Notes: generated by a model not told the origin, from the letters alone. DNA of 35,893 nt from Rhodopirellula sp. (GCA_012728855.1 JAAYEH010000365.1:1-35893), one strand, 5' to 3'; shown: positions 17,538 to 26,934, counted from the first letter of the stretch. Made by a program: numbers and translations.

Positions 17538-18239
17538 CTACTCGATCTTCAGCCGGAGGTATCGAATCCCTGTGCCCGACGGCTGGATGCACCAGAGCGT
17601 GACCAGCCAGGTGCCGTCGGGCAGCAGAGCCGCGATCGGCTCGCCGAACGAGAAGTCGTTCCACTCGGACAGGTCGCCGGAACTGGCGGAACGAGTCGGC
17701 GTCTGGGCTTTCCACACGATTTCGTTATGCTCGATACCGAAATCGTCGTCCGTCGGCCGGACAACAGCCAGCCAAACGCCCGGTTCGCTGTGCTTCCGCT
17801 GGTTGTAAAGAAATATCGCACGGCCGTCGGTCCACGGTGCCAACGCGGTGGTCTGACCAAGGATGCCTGTGGATCGAGTCGGACTCCAGGTCTCGCCGCC
17901 GTTGTGTGAGATGCCGAAGGCGTTGGGCAGTTCGCCGCCACGGTCGGCAATGTGCCAGCACGCCCCCAACAACCGGCTATCGGAGAGTTCAACGACCCAT
18001 GCCTCGGCGGCGCTGGTGTGGGGATCGGCGAAGCGAAGCATCGACGTATGCCGCCACGACTGGCCGTCGTCGTCGGACCACAAGACGACCACCTGGCTGC
18101 GATCAACCTTGACTTGCGGATCAAACGTGTTGTAGGGCGAATAGGGAACCAGCCAGCGGCCGGATCGCGTCACCAAGAGCGGCCCTGGAGTCTCGGCCGA
18201 GCACGCAGGTATCGGGATAATAGTGTTCGGCCAATCCAC
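17538..18239 (-). pseudogene. 5'-truncated BNR sialidase-like gene
   Basis: 233 residues from a GTG at 18239 with no good ribosome-binding site. The same frame is open for ~22 further codons up to a TGA, inside the previous gene's end. Asp boxes SDDDGQSWRHT and SHNGGETWSPT and the closing strands (ALLPDGTWLVTLWC, GIRYLRLKIE) match the C-terminal two-thirds of sialidase-like proteins in this window, which run 370-430 residues. The signal peptide and first blades are missing. I interpret it as a decayed gene; a compact functional variant is possible but less likely. The preceding gene ends only 26 bp away. Confidence 0.65.
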
Positions 18240-18265
18240 AGACTCGATCGGATCACCGTTGCCCC

Positions 18266-18964
18266 TTACAGGTCTTTCGGCCGAGGCTGCACACAGATCG
18301 TTAGCTCATCCATCGAGAATTTGCCGGTGACCTCATCCGAGAACCCCACGAAGGAGAAACCATAGCTGTCACAATCGCCAAGCACCTCGTCGAGACTAGC
18401 CGAATTCTGCGGGTTCCGCGACCAACTGCGATGCCAGAGGGATTCGTCGTTCTTCAGCACCAACTTCTGCTTTTCGCCCCAGCGGTCTTCGGAGATGGTC
18501 AACGGTTGGGCCGTGTAGTGCCACCGGGTTCCTTTCTGGTTGTCCAACACCCAGAAATAGCACTTGGCACCTTTCAGGTCCAGTTTATCGCCGCGGAGAC
18601 AGACCGATAGCTCTGCGTCGCGCAGATCCAGTGCTCCCGCCTTCACCCAACTTTGGTAAATGATCAGTGCCAGGATCGAGTGTGGGTTTTCGGGGGTGTC
18701 GATCCTCCATTTCGAATCATCGGCCCAGATGAATCCGGAGTTGTCGACGCCGCCGGACCTCTCCCAGGCGACCGGAAAGAAGACGTTGCCGCCCCCGGCA
18801 ATACCGCCGTTGTAATCGTAAACTTGCCAGCCTTCGGCGCCGGAATTGAAGCTGTTCGTGACTCCCGGCTCGGCGCCCGCCGCAGCCGAGCAGAGAGAGG
18901 CAACCAGCCACAACGGTGCGGTGTACCGAACTGGGCGATGCGTCCAGAGATATCGGCATAGCAT
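18266..18964 (-). CDS. Secreted beta-sandwich protein, laminin-B-like
   Basis: 232 residues, ATG at 18964 with AGGAG 8 nt upstream. Signal peptide with cleavage near AAAGA (residue ~31). The mature part is a single domain: FNSGAEGWQVYDYNGG, WERSGGVDNSGFIWADD, YQSWVKAGALDLRDAEL, LTISEDRWGEKQKLVL and GKFSMDELTICV. The order of strands and the eGW start resemble the laminin B (domain IV)/carbohydrate-binding beta-sandwich found in many planctomycete secreted proteins. No enzyme motif was seen, so a binding role is inferred. It lies directly before the truncated sialidase and behind the kelch gene. Confidence 0.7.
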   Translation of the reverse strand: MLCRYLWTHRPVRYTAPLWLVASLCSAAAGAEPGVTNSFNSGAEGWQVYDYNGGIAGGGNVFFPVAWERSGGVDNSGFIWADDSKWRIDTPENPHSILALIIYQSWVKAGALDLRDAELSVCLRGDKLDLKGAKCYFWVLDNQKGTRWHYTAQPLTISEDRWGEKQKLVLKNDESLWHRSWSRNPQNSASLDEVLGDCDSYGFSFVGFSDEVTGKFSMDELTICVQPRPKDL

Positions 18965-19292
18965 AGAACGGCTCCTATCTAATCGGATACTGCTACCAGA
19001 GTAGCCCTTGAAACATCTCTTCGGCCAGTTTCGGCTTACGAAGGGAAAGCCGGACGGCCTTGAGATTACGCTCGCAATCGCCTCTCGTCAAGCGTCGCAC
19101 CTACAGTCCGGTACAGGCGAGCAGACGCAAGCCGAGCGGATCGACGTTTCCGCGTCGTCGATTCAGAGTCAACGCTGGGCGCACGGCGAATCCGCCACTC
19201 GCCCGCCGGAAAGTCTGCAAGTCTTCCGGCGGCGGCCGGCCCAGGATCACGGACTTCCGGTTCGAGGTGAGCGCTGTGGATTGAGCGGAGAC
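18965..19292 (-). other. Gap with possible decayed C-terminus of a GH-like gene
   Basis: On the minus strand two frames look protein-like: GRPPPEDLQTFRRASGGFAV then RPALTLN, and later ERNLKAVRLSLRKPKLAEEM. Together they resemble the C-terminal beta-sandwich of GH32/43-like propeller proteins (compare ELYSFAF in the paralogues), broken by frameshifts. There is no start. The match is weak. Confidence 0.25.
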
Positions 19293-20549
19293 TTACTCTC
19301 GCCGTTGAAGGCGGCCGATCTGTACGACGTTTTCGGTATTCATGTTGTATCCATGCGCGGGCTCCCCGCCGAAGCCGAACAGATACCGGCCATCGCAGAT
19401 CCAGGGGATCGTGGCCACACCGTACGGCATCACACCGATCCTGGAGTAGTTGTTCGCATCGATGTCGTAGCAGAGGATCCGGTCTCCGTAACCCCGCCAG
19501 TGAGGGTCGCTGGATTCCTCCGACCTCCCGACACGCAGCGAACGGACATCGGCACTGCCCATCAGGAGAATGTAGCGGTCCTGCAAGACCACTCCCCATC
19601 CCGCCACCATGGGCGCAGGCAGGGGCCGGATTGCCATCCATTGATTCGCAACGGGAGCGTAGCAGTAGGCGTCGCGGTAGTTGGGCACTCCGTTGAACGG
19701 AGCGTTGAGCTTGAACTTCTTCGCCAACTCGAGATGGATCTCTCGCATCCGCGTGTTGTTTTCCGACCCGCCGAACACGTAGAGATTGCCCCGCGCCACG
19801 GCAGTAATCAAGAGATTCCGCTTGCCGGCAGGATAGGGCGCCATCGGTTCCCACTGGGCATCCGGACGTTCAAGCGACAGGCGGAGATCGGCCATACGCT
19901 GCTGACCGGATGTTTCGCTGGGTGTGCCGGTCGGGTGGCCGCCGACCAGGAAAAGCCATCGATCCGGCAGCACACCCACGGCCGCCAGCCAGCGACCATT
20001 ACTCTCCGACTCCGGAAGGGAGGCGAGACTTCGCCATTGCCAGATTCCCTCGGCGCTCCTGCTGAGTTCGAGCACGTTCTTTCCGGCATTTCGGCCTCCG
20101 ACAACATAGAGCTTCCGGCCATCACTGGCGCCCTGGGTATAAGCCAGGTGAACCGGTGCTGGGGTGATGGCTTCGTAGGTACCCTCCGCCGGGCGAAAGG
20201 CATAGGTGAGGTTTTCGCGGCCGGGCATCCAGAGGCCTCCGGTGAGGACGATCTCCTGGTCGATCCATCCTGCCACGCCGCCTTTCCATGCTATAGGCAG
20301 ATTCGGCCCCACGGTCCAGTCGATTGCAAACGGCGGCTGATCCACGACGCTTTCTTGTTCGACGCTGAAGGGCATCTCGGCGTATGCCTGGTTGAGCTTT
20401 GCCGTCACTTCCAGACTGGCGGCATCGTCGCGCCACTCGGTGGAGGTTTTTGACGGATCCGCCTGGTAGATTTCGGCGCCGTGGGCTGGTGTGATGAGGA
20501 TCGCGAGCCAGAGCACGTGGCGGAGACAGCCGTGGACGAATGGTTGCAT
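19293..20549 (-). CDS. Secreted six-bladed kelch protein, NanM-like
   Basis: 418 residues. The ATG at 20549 has AAGGAG 7 nt upstream and gives a clean signal peptide (HVLWLAILITPAHGAEI); a longer start is rejected. Six kelch-type blades can be counted by their glycine pairs: IVLTGGLWM, LYVVGGRNAG, LFLVGGHPTG, LYVFGGSENN, ILLMGSADV and FGFGGEPAHG. N-acetylneuraminate epimerase (NanM) is the best known secreted six-bladed kelch enzyme and would fit the sialidase-like genes around, but I cannot see enough active-site identity to claim the activity. A pure binding role is possible. It sits 42 bp after the Tat-type hypothetical gene, same strand. Confidence 0.75.
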   Translation of the reverse strand: MQPFVHGCLRHVLWLAILITPAHGAEIYQADPSKTSTEWRDDAASLEVTAKLNQAYAEMPFSVEQESVVDQPPFAIDWTVGPNLPIAWKGGVAGWIDQEIVLTGGLWMPGRENLTYAFRPAEGTYEAITPAPVHLAYTQGASDGRKLYVVGGRNAGKNVLELSRSAEGIWQWRSLASLPESESNGRWLAAVGVLPDRWLFLVGGHPTGTPSETSGQQRMADLRLSLERPDAQWEPMAPYPAGKRNLLITAVARGNLYVFGGSENNTRMREIHLELAKKFKLNAPFNGVPNYRDAYCYAPVANQWMAIRPLPAPMVAGWGVVLQDRYILLMGSADVRSLRVGRSEESSDPHWRGYGDRILCYDIDANNYSRIGVMPYGVATIPWICDGRYLFGFGGEPAHGYNMNTENVVQIGRLQRRE

Positions 20550-20591
20550 GACAAGACTCCTTGTTGGGCAAGCCTTTGGCATGGCTGGATT

Positions 20592-21608
20592 TCACCTCGC
20601 CTCGACGATTTCGGCGGCTGCCAAGGCGTTTTTGAAGACATTGGCAGCCAGACCTTTGGACCAGACGTAGATGGGATCGCCGCGTCCGTCGATATTCAGG
20701 GGGACAGCGAGACTCTTGCCCTGCGGACTGATCTGGTACGGCTCGGCTCGCTTCGTGGTGAATTCCACCTTCTCGGGATCGAGGGCGAGCCGCGCAAAAC
20801 GCCGGGGCTCCGAATCGTAAATGACGCCGGGGAAAAAAATGCCCAGTGGGCGGCCGTCACGAGACGCCAGCAGGTAGAGATAGACGTCGGTCTGGCCAAT
20901 CCGGAGGCGCTGGACAAACCGGCCTGTCATCGCAAAAGGCGCATCGGGGAAGGTCATATCGTACCGCATGGGAATCCCGCCGGGCATGCCGATCGCGGCC
21001 GCGACGCCGCCGGCCCAACGGGGTAGACAGCCTTCAAACGACTGCCCCCAACCCTCGCTGACCAGAGTGCATGGATCGAAAACATAGCCCCGAGCTCGGA
21101 ACTGCTCGATGATCTTCCGTCCGTACGCTTCGCCGGGACTATCGGCGGTGATCAGGCAGCGATCACCCAGATGCTTCTGGCCCGCATCCCAGATGGTGCC
21201 CAGCGGGCCGTCGATCCTCTTGGCATGGTTCGTGTTGAAGCCGTTAATCACCAGTGCGGTTTCGGGGCCACACTGGGAAATCTCCTCGGGCCAGCGGCGC
21301 GAGACGCGACGTTCCATCTCGACAAGTTCTGCGCCGGTGAACCCGCCCCAGCGCTGCTGGGTCAATTCTTCCGTTCGTCCAAGCAACTGCGTCTCCCAGG
21401 CATAGGGATGGCTGACGAACACCAAACGCTCCAAGAGTCGCGGAAGTGGCCGGTTTGCCGAGAGTTGGCCTGTGGGGCGAGTTGTGGCTTGAGGGTCTGC
21501 CAGGGATTGCCCGCGGCTAGCGAATATCGCGGCAGCGCCTGCTCCAACTCGTTGCAGGAAGCACCGCCGAACAAAGCCGTGATCGTTTTGCTGTGCTGAG
21601 GGGGTCAT
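20592..21608 (-). CDS. Tat-exported hypothetical protein
   Basis: 338 residues. The N-terminus has a twin-arginine-like signal (VRRCFLQRVGAGAAAIFASR), so export in a folded state is likely. I do not recognise the family. Notable segments are HPYAWETQLLGRTEELTQQR, RWPEEISQCGPETALVINGF, TNHAKRIDGPLGTIWDAG and GDRCLITADSPGEAYGRKI, which read like a globular enzyme or cofactor-binding domain. Planctomycete operons of secreted carbohydrate genes often include such unnamed Tat proteins. Its ATG overlaps the stop of a 39-codon ORF (ATGA), suggesting translational coupling. The kelch gene follows 42 bp later. Confidence 0.7.
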   Translation of the reverse strand: MTPSAQQNDHGFVRRCFLQRVGAGAAAIFASRGQSLADPQATTRPTGQLSANRPLPRLLERLVFVSHPYAWETQLLGRTEELTQQRWGGFTGAELVEMERRVSRRWPEEISQCGPETALVINGFNTNHAKRIDGPLGTIWDAGQKHLGDRCLITADSPGEAYGRKIIEQFRARGYVFDPCTLVSEGWGQSFEGCLPRWAGGVAAAIGMPGGIPMRYDMTFPDAPFAMTGRFVQRLRIGQTDVYLYLLASRDGRPLGIFFPGVIYDSEPRRFARLALDPEKVEFTTKRAEPYQISPQGKSLAVPLNIDGRGDPIYVWSKGLAANVFKNALAAAEIVEAR

Positions 21609-21724
21609 AGCCAGGTGTCCTTCACGAACAGAGGAGAATCAAGAGTACCGCCGCAAGGGCCGCTACTGGCGTGCATTGCGAAAGCGAGAGTCGGTCCAAA
21701 GAGGGCAATCACCAGAGTTCGCAT
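21605..21724 (-). CDS. Possible small secreted peptide or truncated leader ORF
   Basis: 39 codons from ATG 21724: RTLVIALFGPTLAFAMHAS looks like a signal peptide, then ~20 residues and a TGA overlapping the next gene's ATG. No clear ribosome-binding site. It may be a truncated secreted protein or a coupling leader. Low certainty. Confidence 0.25.
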   Translation of the reverse strand: MRTLVIALFGPTLAFAMHASSGPCGGTLDSPLFVKDTWL

Positions 21725-21755
21725 GGTGTTTATTTGATCCAATGACAGGCACTGT

Positions 21756-21775
21756 GCCAGCCGGCCACGGCTGGC
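21756..21775. repeat. GC-rich hairpin (GCCAGCC / GGCTGGC)
   Basis: A perfect 7-bp stem around a 6-nt loop, embedded in GGCACTGT and GTGTTGC flanks, upstream of the minus-strand run and near the divergent pseudogene start. No T-run follows on either strand. It may be an intergenic palindromic repeat unit rather than a terminator. The rest of 21609-21995 shows nothing else recognisable. Confidence 0.4.
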
Positions 21776-21995
21776 GTGTTGCATCCGCATGTCCAGTATA
21801 CCGCAATGGTCTCGGCGAATCGTCAAGGATCGGGCGTCGAAACGATGCGTGGGCCTCAGGGGCATGATATACTGCACCGCCGTGCGATTGAAATATGAAC
21901 TCAAACGGGCCGGACTCTATGCTTTCGAGTTCGTGAAATGACCCAGTTAGGACCATAGGCTTTCTCCGAAGGCCCACTTGCAGCAAGGGCGTGCT

Positions 21996-22470
21996 ATGAG
22001 CAGAAGTCTTTCTTGGACCATCCAATGGTTTTCATGGCTGTGTTTGTTGTCAGTCTGCACGGGCCTCCAGGCGGCCCAGTCTGCGGCACGAAACAGAACA
22101 ACGTCGTTCTGCACGGCCACGCGCCGGCCTCGCACAACTTCAGCCCATTCTTGGACACCAAGCTGGGTGTGCCGGCTTCCGAGCGTTTCAAGGCGGTTGG
22201 AGGGCTTCACGGGCTGCTGGCGTTCGCCTCGAAAGACGGGATCCATTGGAGAGAGCTTCGCGAGAAGCCGGTCGTGACCCAAGGCGCGTTCGATTCGCAG
22301 AACGTCGTCTTCTGGTCGGAGGCAGAGGGCGTTTACGTCTGTTACTTCCGCACGTCTTCCCAAGGGATTCGGTCGGTAAGCCGGGCTACCTCGCCTGATT
22401 TTCTTTCCTGGAGCGAGCCGGTGGCAATGCACTACGGCGATGCCCCGCCCGAGCACCTTTACACGAATCA
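21996..22470 (+). pseudogene. Broken GH32/43-like gene (signal peptide, frameshift, 3' truncation)
   Basis: ATG 21996 encodes a signal peptide (TIQWFSWLCLLSVCTGLQAA). At ~22080-22110 the frame must change to continue as GTKQNNVVLHGHAPASHNF, SPFLDTKLGVPASERFKAVG, GLLAFASKDGIHWREL, GAFDSQNVVFWSEAEGVYV and GDAPPEHLYTN. This is the N-terminal propeller part of a GH32/43-like family frequent in planctomycetes (from memory of the pattern, not a search). Similarity stops at about 22469, where a fragment of another gene on the opposite strand begins. So the gene is frameshifted and has lost its 3' half. Confidence 0.7.
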
Positions 22471-22643
22471 CCTTCGCGGCCGGCTTCCGAGTGGAAATCG
22501 GCGTCTTGGGCATCCGATGCCCGGAAGAAATCGGCCACGCCGAACAGGTAGATCTTGGCGCCGATAGCCGATATTCCGACGGCCGCGACCAGGAAGCCGA
22601 CGGGCACACGTGCGAGACGAAAGCCCTGTCCATCTTTGTACCT
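22466..22643 (-). pseudogene. Kelch-type gene fragment
   Basis: The minus-strand frame YKDGQGFRLARVPVGFLVAA, VGISAIGAKIYLFG, DFFRASDAQDADFHSEAG is one kelch blade (W/F..LA..P...GaA....GaKIYLFG). An in-frame TAG closes it upstream at ~22644-22646, and the downstream end is cut at ~22466 against the oppositely oriented GH-like fragment. It lies just behind the MFS gene. Probably the remains of a NanM-like gene once co-transcribed with the transporter. Confidence 0.55.
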
Positions 22644-22715
22644 CTATTTTGCTCAGGAGTTGAGGTTGCGGGGGCATCTGGAAGAGAAGGGCAGTCGTCA
22701 TGCGGCGGCCCCCGT

Positions 22716-24089
22716 CTACCCCTGCGGCACCTCTTCGGGTGAATCACGCTGCGCGGGCTCCGGTGACGGCATATTGGGTAAGGCTATGGCCACCAGCGTG
22801 ATTGCCACCGCGAGAATCGCAGACGCCACAACGAAACTGGTCCGCAGCCCAAACGTGTCCGCAATCATTCCAAAGGCGCCGCCCGCGAAGCCGACGGCAA
22901 AGGTCAGCAGCGTCGTGTAGGCCACGTTCTCGCGGATGCGGTTTGGGGCGGAACAGGTGACGATGTAGTTGGGAAAGTAAACTCCAAACAGCTCGCCCGC
23001 GCCGATGAGCCCGAAGCTGAGCAGATACCACTTGCCCGGGATGACCAGGGCCCACATCACACCGAGCAGGCAAATGCCCGTCGTCACGAGCAGTCCGGCT
23101 TTGGGATGCGTGCGTGTGACAATCCACCCCAGCGCGAACCCGGCCGCGATCTTGAAGGAAAATCGCAGTAGCATCTGCAGGCCCGAATACGTTTCCGGCA
23201 GTTCGTCGGTCACCTCGCGAACGTACAAGGCCATATTGGGCAGGATCATGTTGCCGCCGACGTACGTGAGCAGATAGGCCGTGGCGGTGATCATGATCAG
23301 CGGATGTGTTGCGTATTGCCTGATCCCGCTTGCGATATTGGCGATCCGCGATACGGTTGCGGGCTCCGGGCCTGCCGGCGGCAGCACCGCGCGCGACCCC
23401 AGGAAGGCCGCCAGCCACATGGTTGGCACTGTGGCGGCGTAGAGAATGATATAGCGCCAGGGTTCTGGAATCAGCGGCACGCGGACCACGTCGAGGAAGT
23501 TGCCGCTAAGGACGAGTTGAGACAGGAACGAGCCCAGCACCGCCAGGCCGGGCCCCACTCCGTAACACCAGCCCAGGGTCTTGCCGCGGCGTTTCGCCGT
23601 CATGCCCCGACCGACCAGTTCCCACAGGCACACGAAACTGACGCTGTTCGTTGCCCCGGTAACACCGGCGTGGACGATGATCGCCGTGGCGATCCACTCG
23701 CGGGGCGCGATATTGAACATCACTGCCACCACCGCGCCGGCGGCGCCAAGCAGGAAAAAGGAGAGAACCAACAGCGGCTTGAGAAACCGCTCGGAGGGAA
23801 ACAGCCAGGCAATGAGCACCGGCGTGGGCATGAGCCACATATAGACTGCTTGCGGCAGGTTCGCGACCGTATCGCTTGTGCCCAGGGTATTGCAGATCGC
23901 GGCCTGCACGATTCCGACATAGATCACCGGCGCCACGAGATAGACCAGGGCCCAACAGGTAATGAAGATCAGGCCATTCCTGAGTTGGTCACGTTCCGAA
24001 AGGACGCATTCCGAAATCGTCATCTCCGGGCGAGTTCCGCTCGTGTCGGTGTTATCATTCTGCTCACCATCAATCGGGCTTAAGTTCAT
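22716..24089 (-). CDS. MFS transporter
   Basis: 457 residues, ATG at 24089 with AAGGTG ~5 nt upstream. About twelve hydrophobic segments follow a ~38-residue hydrophilic N-terminus (e.g. LIFITCWALVYLVAPVIYVG, PLLVLSFFLLGAAGAVVAVM, LIMITATAYLLTYVGGNMIL, ILAVAITLVAIAL). The loop between helices 4-6 has RGMTAKRRGKTLGWCYGVGP, a positively charged MFS-type loop. The substrate cannot be read from sequence. Given the neighbours, uptake of a released sugar acid or its derivative across the inner membrane is the natural inference. The closing PNMPSPEPAQRDSPEE tail is cytoplasmic. It is divergent from the sialidase-like gene at 24375 across a 285-bp intergenic region in which I see no clear operator. 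Confidence 0.88.
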   Translation of the reverse strand: MNLSPIDGEQNDNTDTSGTRPEMTISECVLSERDQLRNGLIFITCWALVYLVAPVIYVGIVQAAICNTLGTSDTVANLPQAVYMWLMPTPVLIAWLFPSERFLKPLLVLSFFLLGAAGAVVAVMFNIAPREWIATAIIVHAGVTGATNSVSFVCLWELVGRGMTAKRRGKTLGWCYGVGPGLAVLGSFLSQLVLSGNFLDVVRVPLIPEPWRYIILYAATVPTMWLAAFLGSRAVLPPAGPEPATVSRIANIASGIRQYATHPLIMITATAYLLTYVGGNMILPNMALYVREVTDELPETYSGLQMLLRFSFKIAAGFALGWIVTRTHPKAGLLVTTGICLLGVMWALVIPGKWYLLSFGLIGAGELFGVYFPNYIVTCSAPNRIRENVAYTTLLTFAVGFAGGAFGMIADTFGLRTSFVVASAILAVAITLVAIALPNMPSPEPAQRDSPEEVPQG

Positions 24090-24374
24090 CGATCACCTTC
24101 CATCCGCAGTCAAGCGCGTGCGGAACCAAAGAGAGAAGGAACTCACGCCGCCGAAAGATCATATTCTGCCGCAGCTTGCGCCGTCAATACTGCGCAGTTC
24201 CAGCTTCCGGCAGCCCGCTGCAGGAGACCATCGCGGGGATCCTCTCTGGAATTCAGGCCGTGGGCGTCTGGATTTGTTCCAGCGAGTCGATCATCATACA
24301 GCCTGTTGTGCTGGCATGAAGGGCCGGCAAGGCGTGTACCCCGAATTCTCCCTTGAGCCTCGGAGAAAAAAACC

Positions 24375-25604
24375 ATGCGACCCGTTCCGTTCTCATCCAT
24401 AGGCGTTGTCATCGCGGTTCTCCTGCCAGTTATCTGCCTGATGGCGATGCAACTCGATATGGGCGACGTCTATGCTGCCGAGACGCCGGCTGCCTGGGAG
24501 GCTGCCGCGACGGTGCCGCTTGACGGCCTGCGCGTGTCGCTCTCCAAACCGGTGCCGGTAGCGCGGAGTAAGGGCTATTTGTGGTTTCCCACGATGACCC
24601 GGCTCGCCGGCGGCGAGCTTTTCGCGGTGCTCTCCACCAATTTGGACGCGATCGTGGCGGACCGCACCGCCGCGGTCACCTGGTCGGGCGACGGTGGCCT
24701 GACCTGGTCTGAACTCAGTTCCATCGATCCCAAAGGAGACCTCTATTCCGAGAGCACGCTCCGCCTCCCCAATGGTGATGAACTACTTTATCCTTTCAAT
24801 CTGTACCCTCGGCCCGACGGCATGAGCTGGATTCATCAAATCGTGTCCGGCCAGAAGGGCAAACGCGAGGTCCGCCTGGTGAAAGAGGGGCTGATCGTGA
24901 CCGGTTGGCCGCGGCCGGACCGGAGTTTCAACGAGAAACTGGGGCTTTCGGGATTCGGTTTCAACGGTCAGACGCTCGTGTCCAGGGATGGCTCTCACCT
25001 GGCCACGCTCTACGGCCATTTCAAAGACGAGGCTCACTATAGCCTCGTGCTCGTCGAGTCGCGCGATGGCATCCGCTGGAAGTACCGAACCACCATTGCC
25101 GGCGACGACTGCAAGCTCGAGGGAGGCGAAGGTCCCTGCGAATCAGCGATCTGCCGGCTGAAGGACGGCCGCCTGATGGGAGTGTTCCGCCTGGCCAGCA
25201 ATGTCCCCTACGGGCAGACCTTTAGCAGCGACGAGGGGCGGACTTGGACCGAGCCGGTGGCCATGGCAAACGCTTTCTCCGTCCAGCCCAGCCTTGTCGT
25301 GATGCGCGACGGCAAGGTCGCGCTTTCCGGCGGCCGGCCGGGCCTATTCTTGTGGATCAACGCAGACGGTTCGGGCCAGGACTGGCAGCGGGTGGATATT
25401 CTTGCCCACCACAACGCAACGCATCCGGAAGAGTCGATCGGCCAACCGGGCCACACCACGTCGTATACGGAGATCGTGGCCCTGGACGACACGCATCTGA
25501 TCTACATGTATGACCGCGTTCCTCACGGTTGGAGCGCCATTCCCGAGGAATCACCGGACACCAACAGCATATGGGTGATGCGGGTTTCCTTGGAGCAACC
25601 CTAG
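24375..25604 (+). CDS. Secreted BNR sialidase-like protein (409 aa)
   Basis: ATG at 24375 with GGAG ~9 nt upstream. Signal peptide residues ~1-35 (IGVVIAVLLPVICLMAMQL ... VYAAE). Asp-box and related repeats: SGDGGLTWSEL, ESRDGIRWKYR, SSDEGRTWTEP, with ESTLRLPNGDELLYPF and ESAICRLKDGRLMGVFRLAS, the usual acidic/arginine motif strands of six-bladed sialidase-fold proteins. The length is typical. Whether it cleaves sialic acid, another sugar or only binds is not decidable here. It is followed after 24 bp by another sialidase-fold gene on the same strand, so the two form a small operon divergent from the MFS gene. Confidence 0.82.
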   Translation: MRPVPFSSIGVVIAVLLPVICLMAMQLDMGDVYAAETPAAWEAAATVPLDGLRVSLSKPVPVARSKGYLWFPTMTRLAGGELFAVLSTNLDAIVADRTAAVTWSGDGGLTWSELSSIDPKGDLYSESTLRLPNGDELLYPFNLYPRPDGMSWIHQIVSGQKGKREVRLVKEGLIVTGWPRPDRSFNEKLGLSGFGFNGQTLVSRDGSHLATLYGHFKDEAHYSLVLVESRDGIRWKYRTTIAGDDCKLEGGEGPCESAICRLKDGRLMGVFRLASNVPYGQTFSSDEGRTWTEPVAMANAFSVQPSLVVMRDGKVALSGGRPGLFLWINADGSGQDWQRVDILAHHNATHPEESIGQPGHTTSYTEIVALDDTHLIYMYDRVPHGWSAIPEESPDTNSIWVMRVSLEQP

Positions 25605-25628
25605 AAGCAGGCCACAGGAGACCTTGCC

Positions 25629-26933
25629 ATGAACTTCCAACTCCTCAGTTTTTTTTCGGTGGTCGCCATCGCGGGGCAAGCGTGGTGCCAGGCTCCCTGG
25701 ATGGAAAACACGCCGATTGTCGAGGTGAAACGCGAGCTCTACCAGTCGGCGCCCCGCCCGGGCGCGGCGGCGTATCTTTCCGTCGCCGATCTTGGTGCCG
25801 GGCTCCAGTTGGAGCAGATACTCACTGAAGAAGTCCGCAGCGACGAGTTCGAAAAACCCCGAAGACGCCGCTCCGGCGACAACGGACGCACGTGGTCGGC
25901 GCTGGAGCCGGTGACCGACCATTGGGCTTTTCCCAAGGATGATTTCATCTGGTGGGCGCCGAGCCCGTCATTCTACTTCTACGACCCTCAGACGAAGGTC
26001 ACTTTGGCCATGTGGCTGAGGCAGAACCTCGTCGGCGGCCGGTACTACAACCATACGTTCGCCCGGCTCTCCAAGGATCTCGGCCTGACGTGGGGCGAGC
26101 CTACGCTGCTGCGTTACGAGGGAGGGGACGACTTCGACCCGGCTGACCCACTCAAGAAAAGCTACTTGGAAAGCAACATCGCCTATTTCGGCCAGAAGAT
26201 CATCCGCCATAGCAACGGGACACTCATCTTCGCTGTTTCGGGCGTCCGAATTCCCCGCGATGCTCCGGACCCGAATCCGCAGAGAATCGCGGTGTGGGAC
26301 ACACCGGCCGACTCGCGAAATCTCGGCTCGCTTCTGTTCGTGGGACGGTGGAACGCGGCCGCCGGGGACTACGATTGGACGGCCGGCAAGCCCGTGTGGG
26401 TTCCCCGTCACGTATCGTCGCGAGGGCTGATGGAGCCCGATGTAGCGGAACTGAACGACGGCCGAGTGCTGGTGGTGTGGCGATGCTCGAACGCGGGAAT
26501 CGACCCAGCACGGGAGCCGGGGCGCAAGCGATTCAGTGTCTCTTCCGACGGCGGCCTCACTCTGAGCCCCGTGGCGGAATGGAAGTACGACGACGGCAGC
26601 GGTGTCTACTCACCTTCGAGCTTCCATCTGCTTCTGCGCCACAGCGCCAATGGCAAGCTCTACTGGTTCGGGAACTTGTCCGAGCAGCCCACGTCCGGGA
26701 ATGAGCCTCGCTATCCGCTGGTGATCGCGGAGGTGGAAGAGACGATCCCCGCCCTGAGGAAGGCCACGGTTACAGTAATCGATGACCGCCAGCCGGACGA
26801 TCCGCGCCCGGTGTCGCTCTCGAATTTCGCGGTGATCGAGAACCGCGAGAGCCATGACTTCGAACTCTACATGACCCGGGTCGGCGACAAGACGGGAGAT
26901 AGCGTCTACCGGTACACGGTCAAGCTCAAGTGA
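25629..26933 (+). CDS. Secreted BNR/sialidase-fold protein (434 aa)
   Basis: ATG at 25629 with AGGAGA 7 nt upstream; signal peptide LLSFFSVVAIAGQAWCQA. Blades are marked by SGDNGRTWSALE, SKDLGLTWGEP and SSDGGLTLSP. Conserved-looking segments include WAPSPSFYFYDPQTK, SYLESNIAYFGQKIIRHSNG, EPDVAELNDGRVLVVWRCS and SPSSFHLLLRHSANGKLYWF. The last Asp box has lost its Trp (SSDGGLTLSP). It belongs to the sialidase-like superfamily; a catalytic assignment is not possible. It is preceded by the 409-residue gene and followed directly by a stump of a third sialidase-like gene. Confidence 0.8.
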   Translation: MNFQLLSFFSVVAIAGQAWCQAPWMENTPIVEVKRELYQSAPRPGAAAYLSVADLGAGLQLEQILTEEVRSDEFEKPRRRRSGDNGRTWSALEPVTDHWAFPKDDFIWWAPSPSFYFYDPQTKVTLAMWLRQNLVGGRYYNHTFARLSKDLGLTWGEPTLLRYEGGDDFDPADPLKKSYLESNIAYFGQKIIRHSNGTLIFAVSGVRIPRDAPDPNPQRIAVWDTPADSRNLGSLLFVGRWNAAAGDYDWTAGKPVWVPRHVSSRGLMEPDVAELNDGRVLVVWRCSNAGIDPAREPGRKRFSVSSDGGLTLSPVAEWKYDDGSGVYSPSSFHLLLRHSANGKLYWFGNLSEQPTSGNEPRYPLVIAEVEETIPALRKATVTVIDDRQPDDPRPVSLSNFAVIENRESHDFELYMTRVGDKTGDSVYRYTVKLK

Positions 26934-26934
26934 A

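Noticed and set aside
19008..20453. 481-codon plus-strand ORF
   Set aside because: Antisense to the kelch gene. The minus strand has six kelch blades and an AAGGAG-led start; the plus translation has no recognisable feature.
21978..22747. Minus-strand 266-codon ORF (21947-22747) as a gene
   Set aside because: It runs through two different gene fragments in a frame that matches neither; it has no domain pattern.
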